Source of the DNA: DASQPE01 sp046733215
Lineage (GTDB): Bacteria; Gemmatimonadota; Gemmatimonadetes; Gemmatimonadales; GWC2-71-9
NCBI GenBank assembly: GCA_046733215.1
Contig: JBKPOS010000013.1
Span: forward strand, 16,725 to 80,724
Direction of reading: 5' to 3'
Length of the DNA stretch: 64,000 nucleotides
The position numbers were made by a program, and so were the translations under genes. Position 1 is the stretch's first letter; every line of letters begins with the position of its first letter. A model generated the notes under the pieces. It did not search any database. It saw only the letters and a list, made by a program, of their open reading frames with translations, and had not been told where the DNA came from. Positions 41,381 through 50,084 of the stretch are shown here, piece by piece.

Positions 41381-42394
41381 TTAGGTCGGCCGGGCAGACC
41401 GGGCGATCCGGCAGATCCGGTCACACAACTCGGGGAACTCCATGCCAACGGCTCGGGCGGACTGGGGGAGAAGGCTGGTCGCCGTCATGCCGGGCAGCGT
41501 GTTCACCTCTAAACAGAGGATTTCCCCGCGCGGTGTCAAGCGAAAGTCTACCCTGGAATAGCCCCCGAGCTTAAGAGCGTGGTGAGCGAGCAGGCCCAGC
41601 CTGCCGCACTCCGCCGCCACCGCCGCCGGGAGGTCGGCCGGAAAGATCTCCTGGGACATGCCCGGTGTGTATTTGCACTCATAGTCGAAAATTTCGTGCC
41701 GTGGGATTATCTCCCCAACTGCAAGGGCTTTGCCCTCGAGAACTCCAACCGTCAATTCCCTGCCGGGCACGAACCGCTCGACCATGACTTCATCATCGTA
41801 CCGACGAGCGAGCGCAACCGCAGCGTCGAACTCTTCTTGTTGTTTAACGACTGACAACCCCACGGTGGATCCCTGCTTGGATGGCTTCACTACGACGGGC
41901 CAGCCCAGACAGTTCCCCGCGTCTGCGGCAGAAATGGGGGTCATCAGCCAGTCGGCGGTGGGGACACCGGCGAGGCGGAACAATCGCTTGGAGACGTCCT
42001 TGTCCATGGCCATCGCACTGCCCAGCCTGCCACTTCCGGTATAAGGAACCCCGACTATCTCGAGCAACGCCTGGAGGGTACCGTCTTCCCCGCGGCCGCC
42101 ATGAAGAGCAAGAAACAGCACGTCGGCGTTGCGCACCACCGGGATGTTGCCCAGACCCGACAGTAACACACCCCGTTCCAGCGCCTTCAGGTCGGCCAAT
42201 TTCGGGGGCTCCCGTCCCACGCTGCTCGAAACCAGGGTGGCTTCTTCGCCTTGGGGGATGTACCCTCGCGCGGTATCGACGACTGAGACCTCGTGCCCGC
42301 GGGCACGGAGCGCCGCGATGACCTGTGCCGCGGACGCCAGCGCGACATCCCGTTCGGTCGAGGTGCCGCCGGTAAGGACCGTGATGCGGGTCAC
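41381..42394 (-). CDS. ddl: D-alanine--D-alanine ligase
   Basis: A 337-residue ATP-grasp enzyme that makes D-Ala-D-Ala for peptidoglycan. Visible marks are VLTGGTSTERDVAL at the N-terminus, ALHGGRGEDGTLQ, the ATP site VVVKPSKQGSTVGLS and the metal/active-site block SRVDFRL...LEVNTLPGMT near the end. A Tyr is present at the family position used for D-Ala specificity (DYECKYTPG) in the omega loop. It is 6 bp after the cystathionine beta-synthase gene. Confidence 0.95.
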   Translation of the reverse strand: MTRITVLTGGTSTERDVALASAAQVIAALRARGHEVSVVDTARGYIPQGEEATLVSSSVGREPPKLADLKALERGVLLSGLGNIPVVRNADVLFLALHGGRGEDGTLQALLEIVGVPYTGSGRLGSAMAMDKDVSKRLFRLAGVPTADWLMTPISAADAGNCLGWPVVVKPSKQGSTVGLSVVKQQEEFDAAVALARRYDDEVMVERFVPGRELTVGVLEGKALAVGEIIPRHEIFDYECKYTPGMSQEIFPADLPAAVAAECGRLGLLAHHALKLGGYSRVDFRLTPRGEILCLEVNTLPGMTATSLLPQSARAVGMEFPELCDRICRIARSARPT

Positions 42395-42400
42395 GTCGGA

Positions 42401-43792
42401 TTACCGGGCCCCGATGAGCTGCTGCAGGACGTCGTAGCGGCTGACGATGCCCACCAGCTTTCCACCTTTGCGGACGAGCGCGGCGGGACTCTCGCGGGTC
42501 AGCATTGCCCCCAGTCGATCGGTGGGAAAGTGGGCATCGACGATGGGAAGCGGGGGATCCATCACCTCCCGAACGGGCCGATCGAGCAAGGCGGGCTGCG
42601 AAAGGGCTCGAGTCATCAAGGTGTTCTCGAGCAGAGTGCCGATAGCCTCATCGCCATCGACAACGGGAATCTGGCTCACGTCCCAGGTATTCATGAGGCC
42701 CAAGGCCTGCCGTACGGCGGCTGCAGGAGCGACGCTTACCAACGGCGGGGCACCCGCTGGACGACGGCTGAGCAGCTGCTCCACGGTAGTGCGGGGTGAA
42801 TCCAACAACTGATTTTCGCGCATCCATTCGTCGTTGAAAACCTTCGATAGGTAACGCTCGCCGGTATCGCAGAGAACCGTGACCACGAGTGTCGCCGGAT
42901 CGTCGAGCTCTCGGGCCACGTCCAGGGCCAACGCCACGTTAACGCCCGACGAGCTGCCCACCAGAATTCCCTCTTCCCGCGCGAGACGGCGGGTCATCAG
43001 CATGGCCGTTCGATCGCTGACGGTCCGGAACTCGTCGATGTAGTCGAACCAGATGTTTGCGGGGATGGCGTCTCCGCCGATGCCTTCCACCTTGTAAGGG
43101 GCGCCGCCGCAGGTCTCTCCCGTTCGGGCAAAGCCCGCGTAGACGGATCCTTCAGGGTCTCCGGAGATGACCCTGATCTTGGGATTTTTCTCCTTCAGGA
43201 ACTTCGCAGCGCCGCTCACGGTGCCACCGGTGCCTGCGGCTACGACAAAGTGAGTGATCGTTCCTCCGGTCTGGGTCCATATTTCCGGGCCGGTGGTGCG
43301 GTAATGGACCTCGGGGTTGACCGGATTGACGTACTGGTCGGCGAGAATGGCACCGGGCGTTTCCCGCACAATCTGCTGAGCCTTGGCTCGGTAGTGATCC
43401 GGGTGCTCAGGCGGGACGGCGGTGGGCGTCACCACCACCTCGGCGCCGTATGCCTTGAGCATCCGGACCTTCTCCTGCGACATCTTGTCCGGCATGGTGA
43501 AGACACACCGATAACCCTTGATCGCGGCCGCCATGGCGAGTCCGATCCCGGTGTTCCCGCTGGTTGCCTCGACGATGGTCCCACCGGGCTTGAGCTGTCC
43601 GTTTGCCTCCGCGGCCTCGATGATCGCGATTCCAATGCGATCCTTCACCGAGCCACCAGGATTCTTGTGCTCTGCCTTGCCATATATCGGCGTCCGGACG
43701 CCAGTGCCGATGCGCGCAAGCCGGATGAGCGGCGTCCACCCGATGGTATCGAGCACTGATTGGTAACGGGTCAGATGCTGGGGCTCGGACAT
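42401..43792 (-). CDS. Cystathionine beta-synthase (PLP domain with C-terminal CBS pair)
   Basis: A 463-residue enzyme. The PLP domain (to about residue 330) has KAEHKNPGGSVKDRI with the cofactor Lys, EATSGNTGIGLA and GTGGTVSGAAK. Two CBS motifs fill the C-terminus (VRQALGLMNTWDVSQIPVVD and LVRKGGKLVGIVSRYDVLQQ). The domain order and the long linker fit cystathionine beta-synthase rather than plain cysteine synthase, so homocysteine and serine are the likely substrates. The start MSEPQHLTRYQSV at 43792 is set by family fit. Confidence 0.9.
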   Translation of the reverse strand: MSEPQHLTRYQSVLDTIGWTPLIRLARIGTGVRTPIYGKAEHKNPGGSVKDRIGIAIIEAAEANGQLKPGGTIVEATSGNTGIGLAMAAAIKGYRCVFTMPDKMSQEKVRMLKAYGAEVVVTPTAVPPEHPDHYRAKAQQIVRETPGAILADQYVNPVNPEVHYRTTGPEIWTQTGGTITHFVVAAGTGGTVSGAAKFLKEKNPKIRVISGDPEGSVYAGFARTGETCGGAPYKVEGIGGDAIPANIWFDYIDEFRTVSDRTAMLMTRRLAREEGILVGSSSGVNVALALDVARELDDPATLVVTVLCDTGERYLSKVFNDEWMRENQLLDSPRTTVEQLLSRRPAGAPPLVSVAPAAAVRQALGLMNTWDVSQIPVVDGDEAIGTLLENTLMTRALSQPALLDRPVREVMDPPLPIVDAHFPTDRLGAMLTRESPAALVRKGGKLVGIVSRYDVLQQLIGAR

Positions 43793-43796
43793 ACTC

Positions 43797-44210
43797 CTAC
43801 TTTCTCCCCTGCGGATTCCGGAACTGAATCGGCTGCAGGAACGCCGTGGCGACCGGCGTACCCGCGTGCATCGCGGGTGCGTAATGCAGCTGGGGCACCG
43901 CAGCCAGCGCGGCTGAGTCCAATGCCGGGTACCCACTGGATTCGGCTACTCGAGTCGATTCTGCCACTGCCGTACCGTTCGCATCGACAAAGAGGTGCAG
44001 CACCACGATTCCCTCGACGCCCTGCGTGAGCAAGGCGGGAGGAAAGCCGACCGGGGACTCCGCGTTGAGCGCCACCGGAGGACTTTCGGGAGGCGGGGCC
44101 GACCCTGGGCGTTCCGAAGGCAGCCGAACCGTGGCGTCGTCCGAGCGGGCACATTGGCCCGGCAACACCATGGCCAACGCAAGTAGGGCAGTGGAGCCGC
44201 GTCCTGTCAT
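43797..44210 (-). CDS. Secreted protein with a TonB C-terminal domain
   Basis: A 137-residue protein. The first 20 residues are a signal peptide, possibly with a non-standard lipobox (VLPGQC). The C-terminal 85 residues resemble a TonB C-terminal domain: GVEGIVVLHLFVDANGTAV, then SGYPALDSAALAAVPQLHY and a C-terminal beta strand. It has no N-terminal TM anchor with ExbB contact residues, so it is unlikely to be a working TonB. It overlaps mutS by 4 bp (ATGA). Confidence 0.8.
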   Translation of the reverse strand: MTGRGSTALLALAMVLPGQCARSDDATVRLPSERPGSAPPPESPPVALNAESPVGFPPALLTQGVEGIVVLHLFVDANGTAVAESTRVAESSGYPALDSAALAAVPQLHYAPAMHAGTPVATAFLQPIQFRNPQGRK

Positions 44211-46810
44211 CGGCCCTCAGCCCGCCGCTGCATATCCGCTAACCGATTCAATGCTTCGAGTGGGGTCATCGCATCGAGGTCCAGTTCCCGGATCTCCTGC
44301 ATCAACAGATCCGACCCGGGCTGCGCCGCGAAGAGGGTGAGTTGTCCGGGATCAGCGGGTGGCGCGGGTGCACCCGGCACCACCCGATGCTCCCCTTCCA
44401 GGGTGGCGAGCACTTCTTTCGCCCGGGAGACAACCTGGGAGGGCAATCCGGCAAGGCCGGCTACATGAATCCCGTAGGACCGATCGGTTCCGCCCGGCTC
44501 GAGCCGGTGGAGGAAAACCACGGTTTCTCCGGTTTCCCGCACCGCCACATTCAGATTGCGGGCGTGCTCCAACCGTTCAGGCAGCTGCATTAGCTCATGA
44601 TAGTGCGTCGCGAACATGGTCTTGCAGCCGACGCGATCGTGCAGGTGCTCGGTCACGGCCCAGGCGATTGCGACGCCGTCATACGTAGACGTTCCGCGTC
44701 CAATTTCGTCGAGCAGAACCAGGCTGCGGGCGGTGGCATTGTGCAGGATTGCACTGGCCTCACTCATCTCGACCATAAAGGTGGACTGGCCACGCGCCAG
44801 GTTGTCGCTCGCGCCCACCCGGGTAAAGAGCCGATCCACGGCGCCGATGTGGGCGGCTTCCGCAGGGACAAAGCTGCCCATCTGGGCGAGTACGACGCAG
44901 AGCCCGATCTGGCGCAGAATGGTCGACTTACCTGCCATGTTTGGGCCGGTGACCAGCAGAACCCTCTCCGATTCGGCGAATCGAACGTCGTTCGGGATGA
45001 ACTGCTCGCGCGGAATGAGACGCTCGATCACCGGGTGCCGGCTCTGGCGGAGCATGAGGCCAAAACTGTCGTCCATCACGGGACGGACGTAGCGGTGCTG
45101 CACCGCTACGTCGCCCAGTGCGCTCCACACGTCGAGCCGAGCCAGAGCTCGGGCCGTGCGCTGAATTCGATCGATCGCCCCACCGACCCGATCTCTCAAC
45201 GCCGCGAACAGTTCCGCCTCGCGAATCCCGATGCGCTCTTCGGCGCCCAGGACCTTCGCTTCGTACGTCTTGAGCTCTGGTGTCACGTAGCGCTCGGCGC
45301 TCGCGAGCGTCTGCCGCCGTTCGTAATCCGCAGGAACCTTGGTCACGTGGGCGTTGGTGATCTCAAGGTAGTAACCGAAAACCTTGTTGAAGCCCACCTT
45401 GAGCGACGGAATGCCGGTGCGATCGCGCTCCCGCTGCTGCAAACCTGCGATGTACTGCTTTCCTCCGTCGCGGAGGTCGCGCAACTCGTCCAGCTCGGCG
45501 TCATGTCCGGGACGAATAACGCCGCCGTCCGCCAGGAGAGCGGGGGGCCGGTCAACCAAGACATCGGCAAGTGCTTGTGCCAGGTCGGCGAGCAGGTCGA
45601 ACCGACTCTCGACCTCTTCCAGCGCAGCGCTCCGATCGCGACCCGACAAGGTCACCAGCGACTCGAGTACATCAGGCAGCCGCCGGAACGAGTCGCGCAG
45701 CGCAGCAAGCTCCCTGGGGGTGGCCCGGCCCGCGGCGGCTCGCCCGGCGAGCCGCTCGAGATCGCGGACGCCCTCCAGCGCCTCGCGGAGGCGGCCACGT
45801 CCCCGGTTGTCCTGCACCATGGTCTCGACCGCATCGAGGCGTGCAGCGATTGCCTTCGGATCGGACAGAGGAGAGAGCAACCAGCCGCGCAGGAGGCGTG
45901 CCCCCATCGGGGTGAGCGTGAGGTCGACGGTTTCGAGCAGCGTTGCGCCTCGCATGCCGGCTCTCAACGGTTCGACCAGCTCCAGATTGCGGCGGGTCAT
46001 CTCGTCGATCCAGAGATGCGCCTGGCTTCGGCGCACCGTCGGACGAGCCAAATGAGGCAAGCCGCCCGGCTGAAGCTCCGCGAGATAGCGCAGCAGCGCC
46101 CCGGCGGCTCCCACCGCGCGCGCATCTCCCACCTCGACTCCAAATCCGTCCAAAGAGGTGACACCGAGCCGCCGGGTCAGCTCTGTCCGGGCGAGATCGG
46201 GGTCGAACTCCCAGGCTTCCCGTTGAGTGACCAGGCATTGCTCACTGGTCGAGCCTGCGCGGAAATCGGCGGCGCCAGCCGGCACGACCTGCTCGGCCGG
46301 ATTGAAGCGGGACAACGCCTCTTCCAGGGCGCCGGTGCCTACCGTCTCGAGCACGAACTCACCGGTGCTGAGATCGATCGCGGCCAGGCCAGCCGACTCG
46401 GCCGCGCTCTGCACTGCGACGGCGACGATCCAATTGTTACGGCTTCCGGGAAGCCAACCTTCGACCAGCAGGGCGCCGGGCGTGACAGTTTCCACTACCT
46501 CACGTCGAACGATTCCCTTCGCGAGCCGGGGATCCTCCACCTGCTCGCAGATCGCAACACGCTGGCCCGCGGCGACCAGTTGCCTCAGGTAGTCCGCCGC
46601 GGCTTTGACCGGAACGCCAGCGAGAGGGACGCCATCACCCCGGGATGTCAGCGTGATGTTGAGCAGGCGGGCACCGAGCTGGGCGTCGTCGAAGAACATT
46701 TCGTAGAAGTCGCCCATCCGGAAGAACAGGATGGCGTCCGGATGACGCGCCTTGATCTCCCGGTATTGCTGCAGCAGGGGAGTCGTTCCTTCCGCTACGC
46801 GACCGGTCAC
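44207..46810 (-). CDS. mutS: DNA mismatch repair protein MutS
   Basis: An 867-residue MutS1. The mismatch-reading FxE motif is in FFRMGDFYEMFFDDA near residue 35. The ATPase has GPNMAGKSTILRQIG, the VLLDEIGRGTSTYDG Walker B/signature region and the FATHYHEL block. The Clamp and connector domains are of normal length, and a C-terminal helix region ends LDLDAMTPLEALNRL. It overlaps the SPOR gene before it and the TonB-domain gene after it by 4 bp each. mutL is not in the window. Confidence 0.97.
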   Translation of the reverse strand: MTGRVAEGTTPLLQQYREIKARHPDAILFFRMGDFYEMFFDDAQLGARLLNITLTSRGDGVPLAGVPVKAAADYLRQLVAAGQRVAICEQVEDPRLAKGIVRREVVETVTPGALLVEGWLPGSRNNWIVAVAVQSAAESAGLAAIDLSTGEFVLETVGTGALEEALSRFNPAEQVVPAGAADFRAGSTSEQCLVTQREAWEFDPDLARTELTRRLGVTSLDGFGVEVGDARAVGAAGALLRYLAELQPGGLPHLARPTVRRSQAHLWIDEMTRRNLELVEPLRAGMRGATLLETVDLTLTPMGARLLRGWLLSPLSDPKAIAARLDAVETMVQDNRGRGRLREALEGVRDLERLAGRAAAGRATPRELAALRDSFRRLPDVLESLVTLSGRDRSAALEEVESRFDLLADLAQALADVLVDRPPALLADGGVIRPGHDAELDELRDLRDGGKQYIAGLQQRERDRTGIPSLKVGFNKVFGYYLEITNAHVTKVPADYERRQTLASAERYVTPELKTYEAKVLGAEERIGIREAELFAALRDRVGGAIDRIQRTARALARLDVWSALGDVAVQHRYVRPVMDDSFGLMLRQSRHPVIERLIPREQFIPNDVRFAESERVLLVTGPNMAGKSTILRQIGLCVVLAQMGSFVPAEAAHIGAVDRLFTRVGASDNLARGQSTFMVEMSEASAILHNATARSLVLLDEIGRGTSTYDGVAIAWAVTEHLHDRVGCKTMFATHYHELMQLPERLEHARNLNVAVRETGETVVFLHRLEPGGTDRSYGIHVAGLAGLPSQVVSRAKEVLATLEGEHRVVPGAPAPPADPGQLTLFAAQPGSDLLMQEIRELDLDAMTPLEALNRLADMQRRAEGR

Positions 46811-47760
46811 GATGCCGCCACAATGAACGGCTGGCCACCCAACCTGGAGCGAACGCGCGGCAGCGCAGCCTGAGCCTCCGCCCGAGTTGCGTATCGGCCC
46901 ACTCGGACTTTGAACAACCCTTTCTCCGACGCAACAACAGACTCGAACCCGGCCGCCTTGGTCCTGCGGGCGATGCTGTCGGCCGCGGCGCGGGTATTGA
47001 CAGCGGCAACCTGGATGCGGTAGGTCGGGTTCGCAGAGGTTGTGTCAGTGCGGGCCGTGTCGGCCGCAGCGCGCCGTGTTGTGTCGGCGGTAGGACGGGG
47101 TGTGGTGTCGGCCGCTCCGGGCGGAGCACTCGCAACACTTCCGGAGTCGGGAGGACTCGTAGCGACGGCCTTGCCGCTCGTATCCGCCAATGCGGTGTCG
47201 AGGGCCACGCCGACACACCGGTCCTTGTAGTAGTCCAACTGGTTTCGCAGCTCGACATCTTTGCCGACGCGGGGCAGGCCTTCCGCGACCCACCGGCAGG
47301 CAGAGGAAGGCTTACGAAGCTCGAAGTAGACGCGGGCTGCCCAGAATGAGGCCTGAGGGTAGAGCGCGGAGCTTGCGTAGTCGAGGCGGAGGCGCTCCAG
47401 GTCACGCGAAGCGGCGTCCAGGTCGCGCGTGGCGTAGTCGAGTTGAGCCAGACGCAGGAGCGCATCGTCCGCCCAGTTCGAGTTGGGATATTCAACCACG
47501 ATTCGCTGGAGGTCGCGCCGAATGTCCTGCGGATTGGCGCCTATTACCGCCCGGGTGTAGAGCGCCTGCGGATAGAGTGTGTCCGCCGGATTGGTAACGT
47601 CCACCACACGCTGAACCACAGTCCGGGCGGAGTCGCCCAAGCCCTCCTGCGCGAGGCGCACGCCCTGCGCCAGGCGAGCATCGGTCTGCCCACAAAGCAG
47701 CTCGGGGCACAGCGAACCCAGGAAGAGGATGACGGCCGCGGCGCCGAGACAACCGCTCAT
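46807..47760 (-). CDS. SPOR-domain protein with TPR-like repeats
   Basis: A 317-residue exported protein. A signal peptide (AAAVILFLGSLCPELLCGQ) is followed by TPR-like helices (about 30-190), an Asp/Thr/Pro-rich linker and a C-terminal SPOR domain (YRIQVAAVNTRAAADSIARR, then LFKVRVGRYATRAEAQAAL). SPOR domains bind denuded glycan of septal peptidoglycan, so a periplasmic cell-division or cell-wall role is likely. It is coupled by 4-bp overlaps to holA and to mutS. Confidence 0.88.
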   Translation of the reverse strand: MSGCLGAAAVILFLGSLCPELLCGQTDARLAQGVRLAQEGLGDSARTVVQRVVDVTNPADTLYPQALYTRAVIGANPQDIRRDLQRIVVEYPNSNWADDALLRLAQLDYATRDLDAASRDLERLRLDYASSALYPQASFWAARVYFELRKPSSACRWVAEGLPRVGKDVELRNQLDYYKDRCVGVALDTALADTSGKAVATSPPDSGSVASAPPGAADTTPRPTADTTRRAAADTARTDTTSANPTYRIQVAAVNTRAAADSIARRTKAAGFESVVASEKGLFKVRVGRYATRAEAQAALPRVRSRLGGQPFIVAAS

Positions 47761-48818
47761 GCTACCTCCGACATTGGCATCGCCAGCCCGTAGACCAGAT
47801 CCAGCAAGACGCCGCGTTCGTCAGAGACCGTTGTGTTCTTGAGTGCTGTGTCGGCAATGACGCTCTGGCGCAGTCCGGCGCGGACCCGCTCGAGCGGCCA
47901 GCTCGCCGACCAGCGAGCCCAGAGTCGAGACTCTTCCTTGTAGCTGACGCCGGCCAGGGCAGATGGTCTCGTCCGAAGCATCAACTGGAAAGCGAAATCT
48001 TCGAGCCGAGATCCGCGCACACTCCGGTCGTACGCGGCACGGGTGGCGCCGAGACCGATCAGCGTGGCTCCAATCAAGGTGAGCAGCTTGACGCCCGTCA
48101 CCCCAGCCTGATCCAGGACGATATCGAGCATGCCGGCTGCGCGGGCGGCATGACTGTCGAACACGGCGTTACGCCAGTCGAACATGGTCTCACCGTGTCG
48201 GATACCCACCAGTGCCGCCACACGTTCCTCCGAAACGGGCGTCCCATCTCCTGCGGCCGCAAGCTTCTCCACCTCGGCGGTCAACGCGCCGAGGCTCACG
48301 CCAACGGTTCGCACCAGCAGGTCGGCGGCGGCCGGTTCGAGCTCGATGTCGAGTTGTTTGGCGTGCCGGAGCGCCCATCGGGCGGCCCGCTCCGGCGGAA
48401 GCGGATCGCAGCGAACCGTTACCGCCAAACGCGCCAGCTCCTTGTCCTCCCTTTCATCCATCGGGCCTTGCACCAGAACCAGGACGGTGTCGGGGGATGG
48501 CTTGGCCAGATAGTCGAGGGCAACATTTCGGGCCTTGGTCTTCCGCTTCCAGGCCTCCACATCGCGCAGAATGACGACCCGGCGCTCCGCCATCATGGCC
48601 GGAGTACGGCAGAGGGCATACACCTCTTCTGGATCGGCCTGGGCGGCCGAGCGTTGATCGAAATTGAAGTCGCGAAGTCCAGGGTCGAGCACCTGGTCAA
48701 GCAGCGAACGGATCGCCTCTTCTTTGAGGAGATCCTCGCTGCCGAAAAAGTAGTAGGCAGGCACAATTTCGCCCCGCTTCAGAGAGCGGAGCAACGTATC
48801 GATCGTCTGAGACGGCAT
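47757..48818 (-). CDS. holA: DNA polymerase III delta subunit
   Basis: A 353-residue clamp-loader subunit. PAYYFFGSEDLLKEEAI matches the HolA N-terminal block, AERRVVILRDVEAWKRK and DTVLVLVQGPMDERE follow, and the C-terminal collar helices hold LLTLIGATLIGL and the usual LRTRPSALAG region. It opens the beta clamp during loading. dnaN is in this window but not linked. It overlaps the SPOR gene by 4 bp. Confidence 0.92.
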   Translation of the reverse strand: MPSQTIDTLLRSLKRGEIVPAYYFFGSEDLLKEEAIRSLLDQVLDPGLRDFNFDQRSAAQADPEEVYALCRTPAMMAERRVVILRDVEAWKRKTKARNVALDYLAKPSPDTVLVLVQGPMDEREDKELARLAVTVRCDPLPPERAARWALRHAKQLDIELEPAAADLLVRTVGVSLGALTAEVEKLAAAGDGTPVSEERVAALVGIRHGETMFDWRNAVFDSHAARAAGMLDIVLDQAGVTGVKLLTLIGATLIGLGATRAAYDRSVRGSRLEDFAFQLMLRTRPSALAGVSYKEESRLWARWSASWPLERVRAGLRQSVIADTALKNTTVSDERGVLLDLVYGLAMPMSEVA

Positions 48819-48853
48819 GCTCCCGAAAGATACGAGGTGGGTTCGGCCGCCCG

Positions 48854-49396
48854 CTACGTCCGGCGCCGGAACGATTCGACAAAAAGCAGCGAGATCAGCG
48901 TTTTCCCATCGGCGATTTCACCCTGCCGCGCAAGGCGCATGATGTCGGACCAAGGAAGCTCTCGCACCTCGACGAATTCGTCCGCTTCTCGCCGAGCCGT
49001 GCCGTCGGTGAGTCCGGTAGCGAGGAACAGGTGGATGCGCTCGTCGGTAAAGCCCGGCGTGGTGAAAATCGTGGTCAGACGTTCGAGTGACGCGGCGCGC
49101 ACACCGGCTTCTTCTTCCAGCTCCCGCCGGGCACAAGCCTCGGGCGCCTCGCCGGGGTCGAGCCGGCCTGCCGGTATCTCCCAGACATAGCCGTCGGCGG
49201 CGTGCCGAAACTGGCGGATCATGATCACTCCGGGATTGGTGCCCACTGGATCGTCGACGAAGGGCACGACGGCCGAGGCCCCGGGGTGACGTATCATCTC
49301 CAGCTCGCCCACCGAGCCGTCGGGAAAGCGAACGGTATCCAGATCGAGATTGAGAACGCGGCCGGTGTGGAGACGGCGGGAGGATAGAAGAGACAT
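48854..49396 (-). CDS. NUDIX hydrolase, ADP-ribose pyrophosphatase type
   Basis: A 180-residue NUDIX protein. The Nudix box is visible as GRLDPGEAPE followed by RRELEEEAGV, and the N-terminal HPGASAVVPFVD and the EIPAGRLDPGE context match the ADP-ribose pyrophosphatase (NudF-like) branch. It breaks down ADP-ribose or similar nucleotide sugars. The ATG at 49396 is preferred to a TTG two codons upstream. It is 35 bp before holA. Confidence 0.9.
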   Translation of the reverse strand: MSLLSSRRLHTGRVLNLDLDTVRFPDGSVGELEMIRHPGASAVVPFVDDPVGTNPGVIMIRQFRHAADGYVWEIPAGRLDPGEAPEACARRELEEEAGVRAASLERLTTIFTTPGFTDERIHLFLATGLTDGTARREADEFVEVRELPWSDIMRLARQGEIADGKTLISLLFVESFRRRT

Positions 49397-49436
49397 AAAC
49401 AAGCAGGAGAAAGGGGAATGGAAGAAGGGAAGGGGT

Positions 49437-50084
49437 TTAGGGAAACCGCTCGAGGCTCCGCACCCAGGCGATCGGAACCTTGACGGCCTCAGCGGCGAGA
49501 TACTCGAGCTCCAGCACCGGATTGTCCGATATCGGACTCGTCTCGGTGGGTGAGGTGTACGCAGTGAGCCCCGTACGCCGGGCCTCGAGGCGAAGGCGGA
49601 ACATGTGAAATGGATCGCTCACCAGAATCGCGCTGTGGCGGCCGCGGCTTGCGAGCCAATTGCCCACGGCCGTCATCGAGGCTTGAGTGGAGCGTCCCTG
49701 GGGCTGCACGACGACGGCTGAGTCGGGCACATCATGGGAGAGGAGGTATCGTCGGGCGACCGTTGCCTCACTTTCCTTGTCTCGGCGCCCCACCCCGCCG
49801 GTCACGACAATCATCGGGGCGAGCCGCTCGTGGTATAGGGCTACCGCGTGATCAAGCCGAGCGCGCAGGACGGGCGAGGGCCAACCGTTATACTGCGCGG
49901 CTCCGAGAACTACGATCGCATCAGCATTTTGGCGCTCGTCCAGCTGGGACACGACGAGCACCAGCACGAACGCGACCGTGTAGATCATTCCCACCAGCAC
50001 GAAGAATGCGACGACGAGCAAGTGCCAACCGATCAACGGCGTGGGCCGTTGCGGCGCGCTGCTGCTAGAGGTCGAAGCTTTCAC
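49437..50084 (-). CDS. YdcF/ElyC-family (DUF218) membrane protein
   Basis: A 215-residue protein with one N-terminal TM segment (LLVVAFFVLVGMIYTVAFVL) and a DUF218 domain (ADAIVVLGAAQYNGWPSPVL, MIVVTGGVG, then VVQPQGRSTQASM and LVSDPFHMFR). Members include ElyC and SanA of the cell envelope. The topology puts the domain outside the inner membrane. Its start overlaps the end of the MBL nuclease gene by 20 bp. A purine-rich tract lies after its stop (49397-49436 on the plus strand). Confidence 0.88.
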   Translation of the reverse strand: MKASTSSSSAPQRPTPLIGWHLLVVAFFVLVGMIYTVAFVLVLVVSQLDERQNADAIVVLGAAQYNGWPSPVLRARLDHAVALYHERLAPMIVVTGGVGRRDKESEATVARRYLLSHDVPDSAVVVQPQGRSTQASMTAVGNWLASRGRHSAILVSDPFHMFRLRLEARRTGLTAYTSPTETSPISDNPVLELEYLAAEAVKVPIAWVRSLERFP